The notes below the pieces were generated by a model. It ran no database searches. It saw only the letters and a list, made by a program, of their open reading frames with translations, and had not been told where the DNA came from. Below, one piece after another: positions 62,091 to 64,000 of a stretch of 64,000 nt of DNA. Source of the DNA: Polynucleobacter sp. 86C-FISCH (GTDB taxonomy: Bacteria > Pseudomonadota > Gammaproteobacteria > Burkholderiales > Burkholderiaceae). How positions within the stretch are numbered: the stretch's first letter is position 1; each line of letters opens with the position of its first letter. The translations under genes and the position numbers were made by a program. Location: NCBI RefSeq assembly GCF_018882415.1, contig NZ_JACVOL010000001.1, positions 1 to 64,000 on the forward strand. Reading direction: 5' to 3'.

Positions 62091-63749
62091 TTAAGGGGCT
62101 GAATCGCCTTCAGAGCCTTCTGCCTGGGGAGTGAGAATGGTTGGGTATGAAACTGCCCAAGTGCCCGGGTAGTCGCGACTGTAATGCAGGCCACGGCTTT
62201 CCCTGCGCATCAGGGCTGAACGCACAATAAGTTCTGCGCACTCCAGAAGATTGCGTAGCTCAATTAAGTCACGTGTAACCTTAAAGTTCGCGTAATACTC
62301 TTGCACTTCATATCTGAGTAGCTTGATTCTGTGTAACGCGCGCTCTAAGCGACGATTGGTTCTGACGATGCCAACATAGTTCCACATCAGTGAACGTAAC
62401 TCGTCCCAGTTATGGGCAATCACCACTTGCTCATCAGCATCCTCCACTTGACTCTCATCCCACAAAGGCAAGTTCGGCATTACTGGAGTCTTTAGATTGG
62501 AGATGTCTTCTGCGGCAGCTTTACCAATAACAACACACTCTAATAAGGAGTTGCTGGCTAAACGATTGGCACCATGTAAGCCGGTGTAAGTTGCCTCACC
62601 CACAGCATAGAGCCCTGGTAGATCAGTACGGCCTTTGAGGTCAGTGACTACACCTCCGCAGGTGTAGTGCGCAGCAGGCACTACCGGAATCGGCTCTTTG
62701 GTGATATCTAAACCAAGACTCATGCAACGCGCATAAATCATCGGGAAATGCTCTTTAATAAAAGCCTCACCTAAATGAGTTGCATCTAGATGAACATAAT
62801 CCAAACCGTGCTTCTTCATCTCAAAGTCGATAGCTCTGGCAACAATGTCACGCGGTGCTAATTCATTACGGTCATCATGTTCAGACATGAAACGAGTGCC
62901 ATCAGGTAATTTCAATAAACCGCCCTCACCGCGCATCGCTTCTGTAATCAAGAAAGTACGATCGCTTGGGTGATAAAGGCAAGTTGGGTGAAATTGGATA
63001 AATTCCATATTGCCTACACGGCAGCCTGCACGCCAGGCCATGGCTATGCCGTCGCCGGTAGCGGTATCAGGATTGCTGGTGTAGCGATAGACCTTACCTA
63101 CACCGCCCGTAGCCAAGACAACTGACTTTGCTTCAATGGTTTCTACACGATTATTTTTAATATCGAGCGCATATACGCCATAACAACGATTAGGCTTAGT
63201 GCGCTGTGTTTTGGCATCCAACTGACGATTGGTGATGAGATCAAGTGCAATCCAATGCTCCAAGATCTGAATATTTTTATGAGCCCTGGCCTTATCCAGC
63301 AGCACTTCATGAATGGCTTTGCCGGTGGCATCGGCAGCGTGCGCAATGCGACGATGACTATGGCCACCCTCGCGAGTTAAATGCAAGCCCATAGGGCCAG
63401 ATTCATCGGTAGTGAATGGAACGCCCTGCTCTACCAACCATCGAATGGCTTCAGCACTTTCTTCGGCTATATAGCGTGCAGTCGATTCAACTACAAGACC
63501 TGCGCCGGCATCTAGGGTGTCGGCTACGTGTGAATCAATACTGTCGTGTTCTTTGTCAACCACCCCAACAATGCCGCCTTGCGCCCAAGCGGTTGCTGCT
63601 TCGCCTAAACCACGTTTTGCCATCAGGATCACTGGCTGGGATTCAGCCATATGCAATGCGACGGTTAAGCCTGCTAACCCAGCCCCAATAATGAGGACAG
63701 GGAGTTCTGCTTTATCGCCGGTGTTTGAAGAGGGTTTTGAACTGGCCAT
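62091..63749 (-). CDS. nadB: L-aspartate oxidase
   Basis: A 552-residue flavoprotein that oxidises L-aspartate to iminoaspartate, the first step of de novo NAD synthesis. FAD motif [17 protein letters not shown] near residue 20; [113 protein letters not shown]. The C-terminal helical domain is complete. Together with nadA and nadC this gives a full path from aspartate to NaMN. Confidence 0.96.
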   Translation of the reverse strand: MASSKPSSNTGDKAELPVLIIGAGLAGLTVALHMAESQPVILMAKRGLGEAATAWAQGGIVGVVDKEHDSIDSHVADTLDAGAGLVVESTARYIAEESAEAIRWLVEQGVPFTTDESGPMGLHLTREGGHSHRRIAHAADATGKAIHEVLLDKARAHKNIQILEHWIALDLITNRQLDAKTQRTKPNRCYGVYALDIKNNRVETIEAKSVVLATGGVGKVYRYTSNPDTATGDGIAMAWRAGCRVGNMEFIQFHPTCLYHPSDRTFLITEAMRGEGGLLKLPDGTRFMSEHDDRNELAPRDIVARAIDFEMKKHGLDYVHLDATHLGEAFIKEHFPMIYARCMSLGLDITKEPIPVVPAAHYTCGGVVTDLKGRTDLPGLYAVGEATYTGLHGANRLASNSLLECVVIGKAAAEDISNLKTPVMPNLPLWDESQVEDADEQVVIAHNWDELRSLMWNYVGIVRTNRRLERALHRIKLLRYEVQEYYANFKVTRDLIELRNLLECAELIVRSALMRRESRGLHYSRDYPGTWAVSYPTILTPQAEGSEGDSAP

Positions 63750-63789
63750 GAAGGTCTTATTCTAAAGGTCGCCAGAGATATTCGCTCAT

Positions 63790-64000
63790 TTATCGCTTAA
63801 TGTCTCGGTAGAAGTTTTCGTGAGACCCTATAGACTCCAAATAAATTAGTCTCAATCCATCATCCATCGAGTACCCAAGCAAATAAAGCTGATTACTACT
63901 TCTGAACTTGAATACCCATAATTCCGACAAATCGCCCTTCTTTTTTTCACCGATAGTTGGTTTTTTGACTACCTGGACTACAGCGTCATCAACATCCTTG
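63790..64000 (-). CDS. RelE/ParE-like toxin, C-terminal part (cut by window end)
   Basis: The last 70 residues of a protein end at 63790. KKGDLSELWVFKFRSSNQLYLLGYSMDDGLRLIYLESIGSHENFYRDIKR gives the RelE/ParE end pattern: a central beta-sheet with conserved charged residues, then GSHENFYRD. A basic catalytic residue set is plausible but not certain. These toxins cleave mRNA at the ribosome or poison gyrase. The antitoxin would be outside the window or upstream. It is 40 bases from nadB. Confidence 0.6.
   Translation of the reverse strand, partial: KDVDDAVVQVVKKPTIGEKKKGDLSELWVFKFRSSNQLYLLGYSMDDGLRLIYLESIGSHENFYRDIKR

Noticed and set aside
1-64000. CRISPR array
   Set aside because: No set of regular repeats with unique spacers of equal length was seen; the fic-upstream array has unequal short gaps.

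Overview
The window looks like a chromosome piece from a low-to-mid GC betaproteobacterium of the Burkholderiaceae, most likely a freshwater Polynucleobacter-type organism. This is an inference from gene content (nadA-nadC and nadB, pgi beside a phosphomannomutase, a TAXI solute receptor, OlsB/PlsC-type acyltransferases) and base composition. No 16S or other decisive marker is present.

Layout. 1-4.2 kb is decayed DNA: a frameshifted HAF-repeat surface protein, a small HTH gene, an IS3-family (IS407-like) relic full of stops and a broken GNAT gene. 4.3-12.1 kb is ordinary accessory chromosome: an outer-membrane MetA-type channel, pirin, two winged-helix proteins, a small zinc-ribbon membrane protein, a CDGSH protein, an Rrf2 regulator and a convergent acyltransferase pair of the ornithine-lipid type.

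12.4-35.9 kb is one mobile element. It has a P4-type tyrosine integrase at the left end, an AlpA-like regulator at the right end beside tRNA-Ser(UGA), and between them a minus-strand head module (DUF1376 protein, small and large terminase, portal, scaffold-like protein, major capsid protein) plus holin and endolysin. No tail genes are visible. The module is split by cargo at three points: a small ORF + reverse transcriptase + Abi_C/HEPN operon next to the integrase, a SIR2-HerA pair between terminase and portal, and a mixed block (P63C protein, secreted proteins, MscS channel, Fic protein) between scaffold and capsid. It resembles a tailless prophage or a capsid-encoding phage satellite used as a carrier for anti-phage defence genes.

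36-64 kb is core-like chromosome: FAD oxidoreductase, pgi, phosphomannomutase, a hypothetical gene, a two-partner secretion locus with a 5250-residue TpsA exoprotein and its TpsB transporter, nadA-nadC, a membrane-anchored TAXI receptor, nadB, and a partial RelE/ParE-like toxin at the right edge.

Main candidates for new biology: the three-gene RT/Abi_C operon, the tailless element that carries it, and several uncatalogued repeat arrays (a repeat set with spacings of 20, 30 and 50 bp in front of fic, four TGCTTGCAA boxes around the P63C promoter, and a hairpin that can cover a ribosome binding site at 35.5 kb).
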